Positions 38,228 to 49,227 of a stretch of DNA of 64,000 bases are shown here, piece by piece. Every line of letters begins with the position of its first letter. Positions within the stretch are counted from its first letter, which is position 1. The notes beneath the pieces were generated by a model. It worked only from the letters and a program-made list of their open reading frames with translations. It made no database searches and was not told where the DNA came from. The position numbers were made by a program, and so were the translations under genes. This DNA comes from Elephas maximus indicus. Lineage: Eukaryota > Chordata > Mammalia > Proboscidea > Elephantidae. The stretch is taken from NCBI RefSeq assembly GCF_024166365.1, contig NC_064826.1:60343001-60407000 (forward strand), given 5' to 3'.

Positions 38228-38400
38228 TTTTTTTCTTCATTGCACAGATATTTACTGAGTGTCTCCCATTTGCCAGGCACCATGCAGGGTGTTGTATGTA
38301 CAGTGTTGAAGAGAACAGACAGGACCCGCTCCCCACAAAAATCTCACACCAAGTAGCAGAAACTGCAGGGGGATCCTATAGCTGGTTCCACTTTACAACA
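38228..38400 (-). mobile_element. L2 3' end, antisense
   Basis: cacagatatttactgagtgt, catttgccaggcaccatgca, gaagagaacagacaggaccc is the reverse L2 3' UTR. Confidence 0.6.
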
Positions 38401-39165
38401 AAGGATAACAGCAGGGAAAAGGGATTGAGATTTGAACATCTCTGCTCATCGTGGTGACTGTGTTTCATATTCAATATGTTTTACACTTGTAACTTCCGGT
38501 TCCATTTCTTTTCTCTTTTTATGTCCTAAATATAAGAAAGTAACATTAGCAAAGTTTAATTAGGTGAATTTTAAAAAGTTCTGAAATCCGAATCTTATTT
38601 TATGTTTGTTTTTTTTTTTTTTTTAAAGAATAGTAGATGTGCACATGATGTGTGTTGCGGATTAAAAGGAATGGTGCCTTATCTGCTTTCTCAGTAATGC
38701 TCCATGGCCAACTGAAGCGTTTTCTTAGGTGACTTACTAAAATCTTCCATTATTAGTATATTCTAGCTACTGATTGTGTACTCTGCGTACCTTTTTCAGA
38801 CAGTTGATTTTTATTCTTAACAAAAGGAAGAACATGAATCTTTTATTTTATGAAAAATAATTTTTTTTAAGATTTATTTTGAAATATATTTTTTAGTGTC
38901 ATCTCAGGTGCATTTTATTTTGTCCTAATGCAGGACTTCTTCATTTGTACCTTTCAGAATATGTTTTTCAAAATATACTTGTAACACTTGATTATTATGT
39001 TATTGGATAACCAGAGTATCAGTTTGTTATACGTTGTGAATTTTTACTGAATCCAGTAGCTCTTGCAGAGCTCCTGTTTCAGGTTTATTTACCATCAGAA
39101 ATTACAAATTTGCACTACCAGACACTGTCAAGTATTAAGCCAATTGTACTGCAAACTCAGCCTGT
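38401..39165. other. Intergenic, nothing recognised
   Basis: AT-rich sequence with a T-tract near 38610; no repeat or exon that I can name. Confidence 0.5.
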
Positions 39166-39182
39166 GTTGTTCTTTTTGTGGT

Positions 39183-39331
39183 AGGTTGCTGTTGAGTAGA
39201 TTCTGACTCATAGTGACCCTGTAGAACAGAGTAGAACTGGTCCGTAGGGTTTCTTCCAAGGAGCAGCTGGTGGATTTGAACTGCCAGCTGTTTGCTTAGC
39301 AGCCAAGTTCTCAGCCATTGCACCACCCGGG
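39183..39331 (-). mobile_element. AfroSINE-type SINE, antisense, with target duplication
   Basis: Reverse copy ending accacccgggct; tctttttgtggt before it and tcttttgtggt after it are the probable target duplication. Confidence 0.88.
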
Positions 39332-39340
39332 CTTCTTTTG

Positions 39341-41726
39341 TGGTGTATATCCATATTATTCTTATTTATCATATCAAGATGAACTTTAATTAAAGGTTTT
39401 GTTTTTTTATTCTTAACTATTTTTAAATGGTAAACGTGTATTACCTATCTAATCACAGGGGAAAAAACTGCTTTCATAATGGAAAACATCAGGTTAAGGC
39501 TATTTTATTTCAGGTTATCCAGTTTTGTTATAAAGTTATGTGTCTTTTCATTTATCTCAGTATTTATTTGTTTTAGGAAGATGGAGGTTAGAGATTGCTT
39601 TGAGAAAGTCAGTGAAAGCTATAGCTTTCTTCTCGCCAAAAATGCTCCTAAACACATTTGTGTTTCCTAAGCAGTTTCACAGGGTTTGCCAGGTTCAGAT
39701 TAAAATCCAGTTAGCAAAGATAAGGTCTATCTAGAAATTTGTAATATCATTAAGGTACATGAAAAAAAAAAAAATATTTCAAAGCAACAGTTAGTATAAA
39801 TATGCTCACAAATCATAGCTAACAAGTGAAAATTAGCAATAGTATAAATTATAAACCTTACAAAAAGATAACCTTATTTCAAAAATACTCTTTGTTTAAA
39901 GACAAAGTCTTGAAATGTGTGTTTTTAAACCTTTAGGAGTATTTCAAATTTGACCTAAATCCATCCCTCTATATGGAAGAGATTAGTGAAACAAGCCCAG
40001 AAATTTTTTTTGAGTATGGTCTGTGCTGGTAATCAGAATAAGTAACATGGTAATATGCAGTATGCCGAGGGTTTCATATGTATCAACGCATTTAGGCACT
40101 ACACTGTGTAGATTCCTAGTGATTATTTCCTAAAGTAGTTCATGGGTACATGGGTGTTTATTTATTTTATCTTTTTGAATGTCTAAAATATTTTATAATT
40201 AAAAAACATATAGAAAAAAGGATAGTCTTTGCCCTATAAAAGTTTATAACTCAGGAATTAAACAAATAAGCTAAACATAATTGATATAAAATGTTAGCAT
40301 GTTACATTATTTACTGCAAGAGTAAATAATAATGAAAAATAAACAGCTTTTTTAAATCAAGTAGATATTTGAGAAAGATAATTTTTTGTTTGCTTGTTTT
40401 CTAATTGGAGTTTGGGAAGTAGGGAGAAAATATCAGGACAATCTCTTTAGCTTTGAAATGCATGTCACTAGCAAACTGAAAGAAGAAAAAGCAAACTCAA
40501 GCGGTAGAAATGAGAATGGAGAAAGGAAAGAAAAATACGTATGTTGAAAAGTGGTAGAATGTCCTTCTGGATAGCTCAGGACTAAGCATGTTGTGGGTTT
40601 ATTACCTCACATTGGCTATCATAAGGATAAAAAAAGCCAGAGGCAGTTTCAACTACTATTTATGGCCATAACCAACCACTAATTTTAGGCAATTCTAATT
40701 TGGTTTTTCTGTTTCTCATTATGACAGTGGCTTAATTAATAGTTGTTGGGTACTTGGAAGACTTCAGAGGAAGGAATCACTGTTGCATATATTATTAATG
40801 TGTTTATAATATAAATTAAATCCTTTGGAAGGCCCAGATACCAAGCTATGTGAAACGTAGCTATTATCTGAATCATGTCCTTTGAAATACTTGGAATTTG
40901 AAGAATAGGATGTGCAGTTGATAGTATAATGAATTTTGGAGCAATATATGACAAGGTAGTTTTTTCTGTTTATTTTGTAAGCCCTGAGTGCATTGATAGT
41001 GAAAGCAAAGGACAAAACCTTTCTTTGTTCATGGCATGTGTTTCAGTATATTTTTCTTGAAATTCCCAATGTCTCCTGACCAGTCCCTTCATTTTCTGTT
41101 CGTTATCAAACATTGGTATTTCTATAAAAGGCTTTAAGAAAACCATGGCGTAATTTTCTCATATTAAGAAAAAGGCATGATTATAAACCTAAAATGTAAC
41201 TTCAGCCTTATTTTTATATGGTTTGCTACAAATTGAGGGAGATTTGAGAATGTTTGAAATCAAAGGCAAACATTGAGTAAAAGCTTATGGCTTTGGATGG
41301 ATTTGAAACATAATTAAATGACAGTAAATAAAAGCCTCTGGTCAACCAAATCCTAATGAGGAAAATAAGAGGACAGTATGATATTCAGCCTCACTTAAAA
41401 AACAAATCTTTCCATGCACTGGTACCACTTCTGAGTCTAGAGAAATTATAAGAATGATACAGTAAGCACACGTGGCCTTTCCTATAAAAATGTGAACCAG
41501 AAAAACTGATCTGTCCCCAAAAATCATTGATATTATAATGCCAGATTTGTCACTCATCAAAAGTTTAACATACAGGTTTCTTTTTAAAAATAGTACTGGG
41601 GGTTGGCAGGCATGGTAAAAGACAAAGATTTAAAACACCTGAATACAATTACTGGGAAAAAAAACCCTAAAATTGTTCTACTGGTAGATTATTTTGTACA
41701 ATCCCCTCCCTCCCTGTCTGCATTAG
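39341..41726. other. Intergenic, nothing recognised
   Basis: About 2.4 kb of AT-rich sequence, free of the SINE/RTE family that dominates elsewhere. Short frames only. Confidence 0.5.
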
Positions 41727-41880
41727 TAACCGTTGCCGTCGAGTCAATTCTGACTCATAGCGACCCTATAGGACAGAGTAGAACTGCCCCATCAGGTTTC
41801 CAAGGAATGCCTGGTGGATTCAAACTGCTCACCTTTTGGTTAGCAGCTGTAGCTGTTAATCACTACACCACCAGGGTTTC
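41727..41880 (-). mobile_element. AfroSINE-type SINE, antisense
   Basis: taaccgttgccgtcgagtca to ccaccagggtttcc; close to consensus, lacking part of the middle. Confidence 0.92.
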
Positions 41881-42029
41881 CAGCTACGTTAAAGATTAGA
41901 AACAAACGTGCTGTCATCCGACCTATTTTCTAATTGATTACCTCTCGAAGCCAGTGTTTGGAGGTCCTAAAGCACACTTTCCTAACAATTGTAAAAGTGA
42001 AGGGTGTGTTTGATTTCCTCAAAACCTTC

Positions 42030-42052
42030 TTTCCTTCCTTCCTTCCTTCCTT
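42030..42052 (+). repeat. (TTCC)n microsatellite
   Basis: About five and a half TTCC units. Confidence 0.9.
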
Positions 42053-42218
42053 TGCTATTCCCAAATCCATTTGTATATGGGGAGTTTTTTTTTTTTTTCC
42101 ATTGATCTATGTTTGTTGAACGTCAGTCATGGAATTGGACTGGTGAGATGCAGCTAACATAAAAAGGGAACAATTATGTAAGTTATTTATACTTTGAAGT
42201 TGATGAATTGTATAGTTT

Positions 42219-42352
42219 AGAACTGCCCTGGTTTTTTAGGCTTTAATCTTTGCAGGAACAGATCACCAAGTCTTTTCCGAGCTGCTGGTGAGTTTAAACC
42301 GACAACTTCAGTTAGCAGCCTAGTGTTTAAGCATTGCACCACTAGGGCCCCT
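42219..42352 (-). mobile_element. AfroSINE-type SINE fragment, antisense
   Basis: agaactgccctggttttttag, gctgctggtgagtttaaacc, accactagggcccc: tRNA head and middle; the 3' end is missing. Confidence 0.83.
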
Positions 42353-42648
42353 GGGATTAAATTAGATAAACCATAAAAAAGCCTAGTGCCTGGTATGTAA
42401 TAAGTCTTCAATGTTATATATTATTTTTTTATTTGGCATTAGTATATATGTAAGGAGATTATTCACCTATGGTTTTGTGAAAAGATGAGGTTTGCACTAG
42501 GATTGCTACAGTTGTTCATAGTAGATAAAGAGCAAGTAGATATGTCAAAGGAAGATTTGGAAGAACTTAGTTCATGTTTTGGGTAAAAGGTATGAAGACA
42601 ATATCAAAGAAAATCAAAACTACTAACAAAATAAGGAATAATGGGAGA

Positions 42649-42792
42649 CTTTCGTTGTTGCATGGATTCTGACTCATAGTAACCCTACAGGACAGAGCCG
42701 AACTGCCCTATAGGGTTTCCCAGGCTGAAGTTTTTGTGGGAGCAGATTGCAAGGTCTTTTCTCCCATGGAACAGCCGGTGGGTTCGAACTGC
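42649..42792 (-). mobile_element. AfroSINE-type SINE fragment, antisense
   Basis: ctttcgttgttgcatggatt, gactcatagtaaccctacag, ggtgggttcgaactgccg; truncated before the tRNA A-box. Confidence 0.83.
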
Positions 42793-43216
42793 CGTGAAGC
42801 TGTTAGGGGATACAATAATTAATTTGTATTTGGAACATGCTGAAATCGAAGGAATAGCAGTCAACCACATAAGCTGGTAATTAGAAATACTGCTAAACTT
42901 GTGGAAAGTTTTGGCCAGAGTTGGGGATTTAGAGAGAGAGAAATCGGGTTGCCCTCTCAGGAAGTTTTTAGTGACAGTGTGAGGGGAGCCTAAAACCTTT
43001 ACATTAATAATTAATTGGGAGTAAGAAGGAGGAAGTGAAAGCAACAGGTGGATAGGGAACTAAGCAGATAAACTAGAAAAGAAGTAGGAATATTGATGTC
43101 TCCAAAGAAAAAGAGCTTTAGGGGGAAGAAAAAAAAAAGTGGTTAGACACGTACAGTGGGGACCTGATGGGGCAGAAGAGAAAAGATGCCTTTGGATTTA
43201 GCCAGAAAGATGTTAG

Positions 43217-43300
43217 TGGTGACTCTGGTAGGCAGAATAATGTTTTCCCAAATATGTCCACATGCTAATCTCCAGAATCAGTAAATACGCTATGTTACTT
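43217..43300 (+). mobile_element. MLT1-like LTR fragment
   Basis: actctggtaggcagaataat, gttttcccaaatatgtccac, atgctaatctccagaatcag follows the 5' part of mammalian MLT1-type (ERVL-MaLR) LTRs. Short and old. Confidence 0.5.
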
Positions 43301-44015
43301 GGTATCTTAGTTATCCTAGTGCTATTAAAACAGAAATACTACAAATGGATGGCTTTAACAAACTGTAATTTGTTCTCTCACAGTCCAGGAGGTTAGAAGG
43401 CCGAATTCAGAGCTCCAGCTCCAAGGGAAGGCTTTTTCTCTGTGTTGGCTTTGGAGGAAGGTCCTTGTCATCAGTCTTCCCATGAATCTAGGAGTTTCTC
43501 AGCACAGGGGCCATGGCTCCAAAGGATGTGCTCTTCTCCTGGCTCTTCTTTCTTGGTTGTACTTCGCCTATCCATGCCAAGAACATTTTTCCACCACCCA
43601 GTGTTATCTTTTCCATGTAGTTACTGTCCTAGTTATCTAATGCTGCTATGACAGAAACATAAGTAGGTTGCTTTAACAGACAGAAATTTATTTTCTCACA
43701 GTTTAGAAGGCTAGAAGTTGGAATTTGGGGTTCTGGCTCTACGGGAAGTCTTTCTGTCTCTGACAGCTCTGGAGGAAGGTCCTTGTCTCTTCTGAACTTC
43801 TGCTCCTGGGAGATCTTCATGTGCCTTGGCATCTCCTTTTCCCCATCTCTGCTTGCTCCATTTATCTCTTGTATCTCAGGATATACCCTACACTAATCTT
43901 GCCTCGTTAACATAAAAAAAAACTTATTCCCAAATGGTATTATAATCACAGGCATAGAAGTAAGGATTTACAACACATATTATACACAATTCAATCCATA
44001 ACAATTACATTTCCT
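43301..44015. repeat. Two consecutive copies of an unclassified dispersed repeat
   Basis: Both copies (43301-43620 and 43625-44015) start ttagttatc(c/t)-aatgctgctat-acagaaa. Both contain ggctttaacaaac/gg-ttgctttaacagac, ttctctcacag and ggaggaaggtccttgtc. Same orientation. The second ends with the longer cacaattcaatccataac tail. I know this as a dispersed mammalian pattern but cannot name the family. Confidence 0.6.
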
Positions 44016-44038
44016 GATGGCTATTGCAATATTGAGGA

Positions 44039-44397
44039 GTCCTGGTGGTGCAATGCAGCCCTATAGCGCAGTGGTTAAGTGGCTGCTAACCAAAAGGTCA
44101 GCAGTTCAAATCCACCAGTTACTCCTTGGAAACCCTATGGGGCAATTCTCTGTCCTATAGGGTCGCTATGAGTCAGAACCAACTCTGCAGCAACGGGTAT
44201 GGTTTTTACTGGTTTGGTGGCGCAGTGGTTAGAGCAATCAACTGCTAACTAAAAGGTCGATGGTTCAAAACCACCAGCGGCTCCACAGGAGTAAGATGCG
44301 ACAGTCTGCTTCTGTAGAGATTTACAGCCTTGGAAACCCTATTGGGTCACTATGAGTTGGCATCCACTCGACAGCAGTGGGTTTGGTTTGGTTTGGG
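44039..44397 (+). mobile_element. Dimer of two AfroSINEs between one target duplication
   Basis: Two sense SINEs head to tail (about 44039-44211 and 44212-44397). ttgcaatattga at 44024 and again at 44398 flanks the pair as one unit. Confidence 0.88.
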
Positions 44398-44419
44398 TTG
44401 CAATATTGAAGGATTCTGC

Positions 44420-46016
44420 GGGCAAACTATTGAATGACATGGGAGGCCTCAAAAGAAAATGGAAGGAAGTCACTGTACGAAAAAGAATTGGTCAGTGTTC
44501 AGACATTTCAGGAGGTATCATATGATCAAGAACAGATGGTATTAAAGGAAGAAGTCCCAGATGCACTGAAGGCACTGGCAAAAAACAAGCCTCCAGAAAT
44601 TGACAGAATACCAATTGAGATGTTTGAACAAGCAGATGCAACACTGGAGGTGCTCACTCATGTATGCCAAGAAATTTGGAAGACACATACCTGGCCAACC
44701 AACTGAAAGAGATCCATATTTATCCCCATTCCAAAAAAAAGGGATCCAAGAGAAGGTGGAAATTACTGAACAATATTATTAATATAACACACAAGTAAAA
44801 CTTTGCTGAAGATCATTAAAAAACAATTGCAGCAGTAGATAGACATTCAAGCCAGATTGAGAAGAGGATGTGAAACGAGAGATATCATTGCTGATTTCAG
44901 ATGGATCTTGACTGAAAGCAGAGAATACCAGAAGGATGTTTTACGTGTGTTTTATTGACCATGCAAAGACATTTCACTGTGTGGATCATAACAAGTTATG
45001 GATAACATTGCAAAGAATGGGGATTCTGGAAGACTTAATTGTCCTTATGCAGAACCTGTACATAGCCCAAGAGACAGTCATTCCAACAGAACAAGGGGAT
45101 ACTGCATGGTTTAAAATCATGGAAGGTCTGTGTCAGGGTTGTATCCTTTCACCATACTTATTCAATCTGTATGCTGATATAATCCAAGAAGCTAGAATAT
45201 GAGAAGAAGAGCACAATACCAGGATTGGTGGAAGACTTATCAACAACCTGTGGTATGCAGATGACACAACCTTGCTTGCTGAATGTGAAGAGGACTTGAA
45301 GCACTTATTGATGAAGATCAAAGACTATAGCCTTCAGTATGGATTACACCTGAACACAAAACAAAAATCCGCACAACTGGACCAATAAGCAACATTGTGA
45401 TAAACGGAGAGAAAATTGAAGTTGTCAAGGATTTCATTTTACTTGAATCCACAGTCAACGCCCATGGAAACAGCAGCCAAGGAATCAAAGATGCATTTCA
45501 TTGGGCAAATCTGCTGCAAAAGACCTCTTTAAAGTGTTGAAAAGCAAAGATGTCACTTTGAGGACTACGGGGCACCTGGCCCAAGCCATGATATTTTCAA
45601 TTGTCTCATATGAATGCCAAAAGTGGGCAATGAATAAGGAAGACCTAAGAATTGATGCCTTTGAATTGTGGTGTTGGTGAAGAATATTGAATGTACCATG
45701 GACTGCCAGCAGAACCAACAAGTCTGTCTGGAAAGTAGTACAGTGGTTCTTGGAAGTGAGCATGGTGAGACTTCATCTCATGTAGTTTGAACACATTTTC
45801 GGGAGAGACCAGTCCCTGGAGGACATCGTGGTAAAGTAGAGGGTCATGGAAAATGAGGAAGACCCTCGATGAGATAGATTGACACAGTGGCTGCAACAAT
45901 GGGCTTAAAGATAACAAAGATTGTGAGGATGGCGCAGGACCAGGCAGTGCTTTGTTCTGTAGTACATAGGTGGCTATGAGTCGGAATCAACCTGATGGCA
46001 CCTAATGATGACAGCA
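44420..46016 (+). mobile_element. RTE (BovB-like) LINE, sense, RT domain to 3' end
   Basis: Decayed frames in order: LKALAKNKPPEIDRIPIEMF (RT motif 1 context), FIDHAKTFHCVDHNKLWITL, GLCQGCILSPYLFNLYAD, then NNLWYADDTTLLAECEEDLK with the YADD catalytic motif. It ends ctatgagtcggaatcaacct gatggcacctaatg. At least three frameshifts or stops make it a dead copy. Confidence 0.88.
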
Positions 46017-46201
46017 ATGGTGTAGGATTTTTTCTGGTCTTAGACAATCTTACCCAGCTTCTGATGCAGTATGGCAAATGAAAAGTGGTTTGCAGTGAAC
46101 AGACTCTTTTTCCCCTTTTCCATTACTAACAAATAGTCCCATCATTACTGGAACAACGAAAAATGGAAAATAATATTAGCAACCACGTATAGTCCTTATT
46201 G

Positions 46202-46569
46202 AGTCCTGGTGGCATAGTCGTTAAGTGCTTGACTGCTAATGGAAAGGTCAGCGGTTCGAACCCACCAGGCATCCACAGGAGAAAGATGTGGCAGGCTATT
46301 TCTGTAAAGATTTATTCCATTGTCACCGAGTCGATTCTGACTCTTAGCAATCCTATAGGACAGAGTAGAACTGCCACATAGGGTTTTCCGGGTAGACTCA
46401 AACTGCGTACCTTTTGGTATAGCAGCCAAGCTCTTAACCACTAAGCCACCAGGGCTCCCTCTGTAAAGATTACATCGTTGGAAACTTTGTGGGGCTGTTG
46501 TCGTCTGTCCTGTATGGTGGCTATGTGTCAAAATAGACTCCAGACAGAGGTGGTTTTTGTTTGTTTTTA
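46202..46569 (+). mobile_element. AfroSINE split by a nested SINE
   Basis: 5' part 46202-46312 (agtcctggtggcatagtcgt; ggttcgaacccacc), 3' part from about 46472 (acatcgttggaaactttgtg). tagtccttattg at 46190-46201, with copies at 46569 and 46615-46626, marks the insertion site. Confidence 0.87.
46313..46459 (-). mobile_element. Nested AfroSINE with 12-bp target duplication
   Basis: An antisense copy; tctgtaaagatt at 46301-46312 and 46460-46471 is a perfect duplication of host-SINE sequence. Confidence 0.93.
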
Positions 46570-46579
46570 TAGTCCTTAT

Positions 46580-46614
46580 GAGTCAGAATTGACTCAACGC
46601 AACAGCAGTGGGTT
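46580..46614 (+). mobile_element. Orphan AfroSINE 3' end
   Basis: gagtcagaattgactcaacg to cagcagtgggt, only the RTE-like tail, next to another copy of the host's flanking sequence. Confidence 0.7.
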
Positions 46615-46660
46615 TAGTCCTTATTGTGTGCCAGGCACTGTTGTAGACTTCTCTGTATAT

Positions 46661-46815
46661 AAAAACCCATTGCAGTCAAGTCGATTCTGCCTCATGGCAA
46701 CTTTATAGGACAGAGTAGAACTGCCCCATATGGTTTTCAAGGAGTGGCTGGAGGATTCCAACTCCTGACCTTTTGGTTAGCAGCCAAGCTCTTAACCACT
46801 TCACCACCAGGGCTC
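46661..46815 (-). mobile_element. AfroSINE-type SINE, antisense, inside the MIR
   Basis: Reverse copy aaaacccattgcagtcaagt to accaccagggctcct. Confidence 0.92.
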
Positions 46816-46867
46816 CTCTCTATGTATAGTAACTAATTTTAATTTTCACCATAATTTTCTGATGTAG

Positions 46868-47204
46868 ATACCATGGACTGCCAAAGGAACAAACAAATCT
46901 GTCTTAGAAGAAGTACAACCAGAATGCTCCTTAGAAACAAGAATGGCAAGACTGCGTCTTAGATATTTTGGACATGTTGTCAGGACGCATCAGTCCCTGG
47001 AGAAGGACATCATGCTTGGCAGAGTACAGGGTCAGGGGAAAAGAGGAAGAGCCTCAATGAGGTGGATTGACACAGTGGCTGCAACAATGAGCTCAAGCAT
47101 AAGGATTGTAAGGATGGCTCAGGACCAGGCAGTGTTTCCTTCTGTTGTGCCTAGGGTCGCTATGAGTCGGAACCAACTTGATGGCACCTAACAACAACAA
47201 CAGA
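46868..47204 (+). mobile_element. RTE LINE 3' end, sense, inside the MIR
   Basis: taccatggactgccaaagga, gaggtggattgacacagtgg, ending tgatggcacctaacaacaac aacag. The short frame MARLRLRYFGHVVRTHQSLE from 46943 is its C-terminus. Confidence 0.9.
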
Positions 47205-47539
47205 TAATTTTTACAGATGAGACAGGCACAAAAAAAGGTTAACTTGCCCAAGGTCATAGCTGCCTAGTGGAAAACTGATACTGCTTCCCAATCCTTTTAC
47301 TTTTAAAATGTTCAAAGCTCCAAAGAGCTTGAAGGAATAGTATAATGAACACCCACTCTTTTCTTAGATTCAGCAATTGTCAATATTTCCCACATTTACT
47401 TTAATTCCACTTGTGTGTGTAATCATGTAAAAGTAAGTTATAGTCATCATGACACTTAGGCATTTTTTTTTTAATCAGCTACTCACTGACATAAGATTTT
47501 ACAGTTGCGAGAAGCAAACAGGGTCAGAGTTAGTTGGAG

Positions 47540-47720
47540 TATGTGTCCCGCAGTTTATTATATTAAGTCACTTAATTCTCAGAACAACCCAATGATGTAG
47601 GTAATCTTATTATCTCCGTTTTACAAATAACGTCAGACACAGGCTAGCCAGGCAACTTGCTCAGGGTCAGCCAAATGTAGGTAACAGTACCCCATATAAA
47701 CCTACGCGGTCTAGTTCTGG
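47540..47720 (+). mobile_element. MIR
   Basis: cacttaattctcagaacaac, gatgtaggtaatcttattat, ctccgttttacaaataacgt, acttgctcagggtcagcc. It lies just upstream of the CLDN12 promoter. Confidence 0.75.
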
Positions 47721-47998
47721 AAGTTTGGCCACTTACACACTTCCTGCTTCGGTAATGTTTTGTGGGAAAACAGTCTGGATTTAAGATTTTCTGCTAAGAA
47801 AGTTTCTTACGGACAAATCACAGTGAATAGAAAATATTTACTTGGGAACCCAATTCAAAGCTATTTTTAGTTTTGTTTCGTTTTGTCTTGTTGTAAACTG
47901 CTATCCCAGATCTACACGGAACGCAAAGTTCAAAAGGGACGGGGGAACTATGGCTGCAAGTGGTAGGTGGTCGCAGGATGTTACCTGCGGCCCGCGGC

Positions 47999-48022
47999 CC
48001 AGTGGATTCTGGGAGCTGTAGT
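47999..48022 (-). promoter_or_regulatory. ZNF143/SBS-like element 1
   Basis: Read on the minus strand, the site begins ACTACAGCTCCCAGAATCCA. This is close to the extended ZNF143 (Staf-binding site) consensus, which begins ACTACAATTCCCAGAATGC. Binding is inferred. Confidence 0.6.
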
Positions 48023-48061
48023 CTCCCAGCGCATTCCGGTTTAGTGCCACGGGAGAATCTG

Positions 48062-48084
48062 ACTACGCTCCCAGAAGCCTCCGG
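48062..48084 (+). promoter_or_regulatory. ZNF143/SBS-like element 2
   Basis: On the plus strand the sequence begins ACTACGCTCCCAGAAGCC, matching the same consensus in the opposite orientation to element 1, about 60 bp away. Head-to-head sites are seen in some bidirectional or strong CpG promoters. Confidence 0.55.
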
Positions 48085-49227
48085 TGCGGCTCAGTAAGAA
48101 CACACTTCCTGGAACGGAAAGAGGGAGACGCTGTGAGAGGCTCCTCAGTGTGGGCGAGTAAAATGTGCTGCATGTGAGAAGCAGGTAGGTGTGGTCAAGG
48201 ATGTTCTGATTTCTGGGTCTTTTGCATAAGTAGTTGAGGATTTTATGTAAAATAACTAAATGGAGGGGTTTCAGGGACGTGAAAAAATGCGAACCACAGT
48301 AGCGGAAGTGAGAATTAATTGAGTGAGGAGTTACTTGATTAAGCTTTTAAACATTATTTTTTTACACAGGAGTTTGGAAATTGTCGAGTTGTCTTACCGG
48401 AGCAGCCTAGGGCTGGGAACTTGGCTGGCGGGGGTTTACTGTGTGAAGCTGCAAGTTGCTATTTTTGAATAACCATCTGACGCTGGTTGTGTAATGATGA
48501 CCTACTCCCGGTTCAAACCCACTCAGTGTTGCAGGGATGGGCTTGCTCAGAGAGCATTAAGTCGCTGTTGCGGTTTCTTTCCATTGGGTCTAATCAGGAG
48601 TGCTTTTTTTTTTTTCCTTTTTTGTCAGCTCTAGTGTTCCTAAGGACGCAGCTCAAAGGAAGAGGAGGGGTGAGGAGGGGATATACCGGTTGCCTTGGAA
48701 GCTTGGTTTGGTTTTTTTCTTCTGAAGCTTAAAGCTCTGTTACAGGCCTTAAAGGAGCCGGTCAGGACGTTACAGAAAGGCCAGATTTGGTAACCCCACT
48801 TAAGATGATTGCCCAGGGATCCTATTGTGTGTTAGTAATTGTAAAACGATTTTCTCTGATTTTGGAGTGAGTAGTTTTGCTTGTTACCAGCTCAAGAAAC
48901 GCATATTTGGAAAACAAAACTCAAAAAACTTAATTGAAATATCTTCTGTGCACTGTTTTGGGCAACACTGGTGTAATGACCATAATAAGACTAGTGCTAA
49001 TTGCCTTAAACCAGGAAGCTTTCCAGCATTTACAAGTCTTATTCTCATTCCACCTGTTTGGAAGAGGAAGTGGCTTGTGCTTGAAAAAGATAAACGGAAA
49101 CATTTTAAAATGGCAGGCTGAACCACTGGTGAAAATATTAACTCAGGAAAACATTCTAGTTCTAAATATCAGGATGCACAGCACAGATCAGTTTTGCCTG
49201 GTTTGTTGTCAGTATCCTTATTAAAAA

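Larger units (their letters stand above)
46615..47305 (+). mobile_element. MIR interrupted by a SINE and an RTE fragment
   Basis: MIR pieces ccttattgtgtgccaggcac (46620), gtagtaactaattttaatt (46830) and gacaggcacaaaaaaaggtt aacttgcccaaggtcatagc (47220-47260) line up as one element split at 46661-46815 and 46868-47204. Confidence 0.7.
47930..48190 (+). promoter_or_regulatory. CLDN12: CpG-rich promoter and non-coding exon 1 of CLDN12
   Basis: This is the second GC/CpG-rich patch of the window. A consensus donor (GCAG|gtaggt) follows at 48184/48185, as expected for a 5' UTR exon; the next mapped exon border is 55454. Two or three ZNF143-like motifs (CCCAG next to ACTAC) lie at 47999-48022, about 48019-48040 and 48062-48084. 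An HNF4-like CAAAGTTCA lies at 47924-47932. The exact start site and any further UTR exons between 48.2 and 55.4 kb are unknown. Confidence 0.7.

Noticed and set aside
47951-47963. ATG followed by gtaggt upstream of CLDN12, like a tiny coding exon
   Set aside because: No downstream coding exon joins it, and the CLDN12 leader explains the region.
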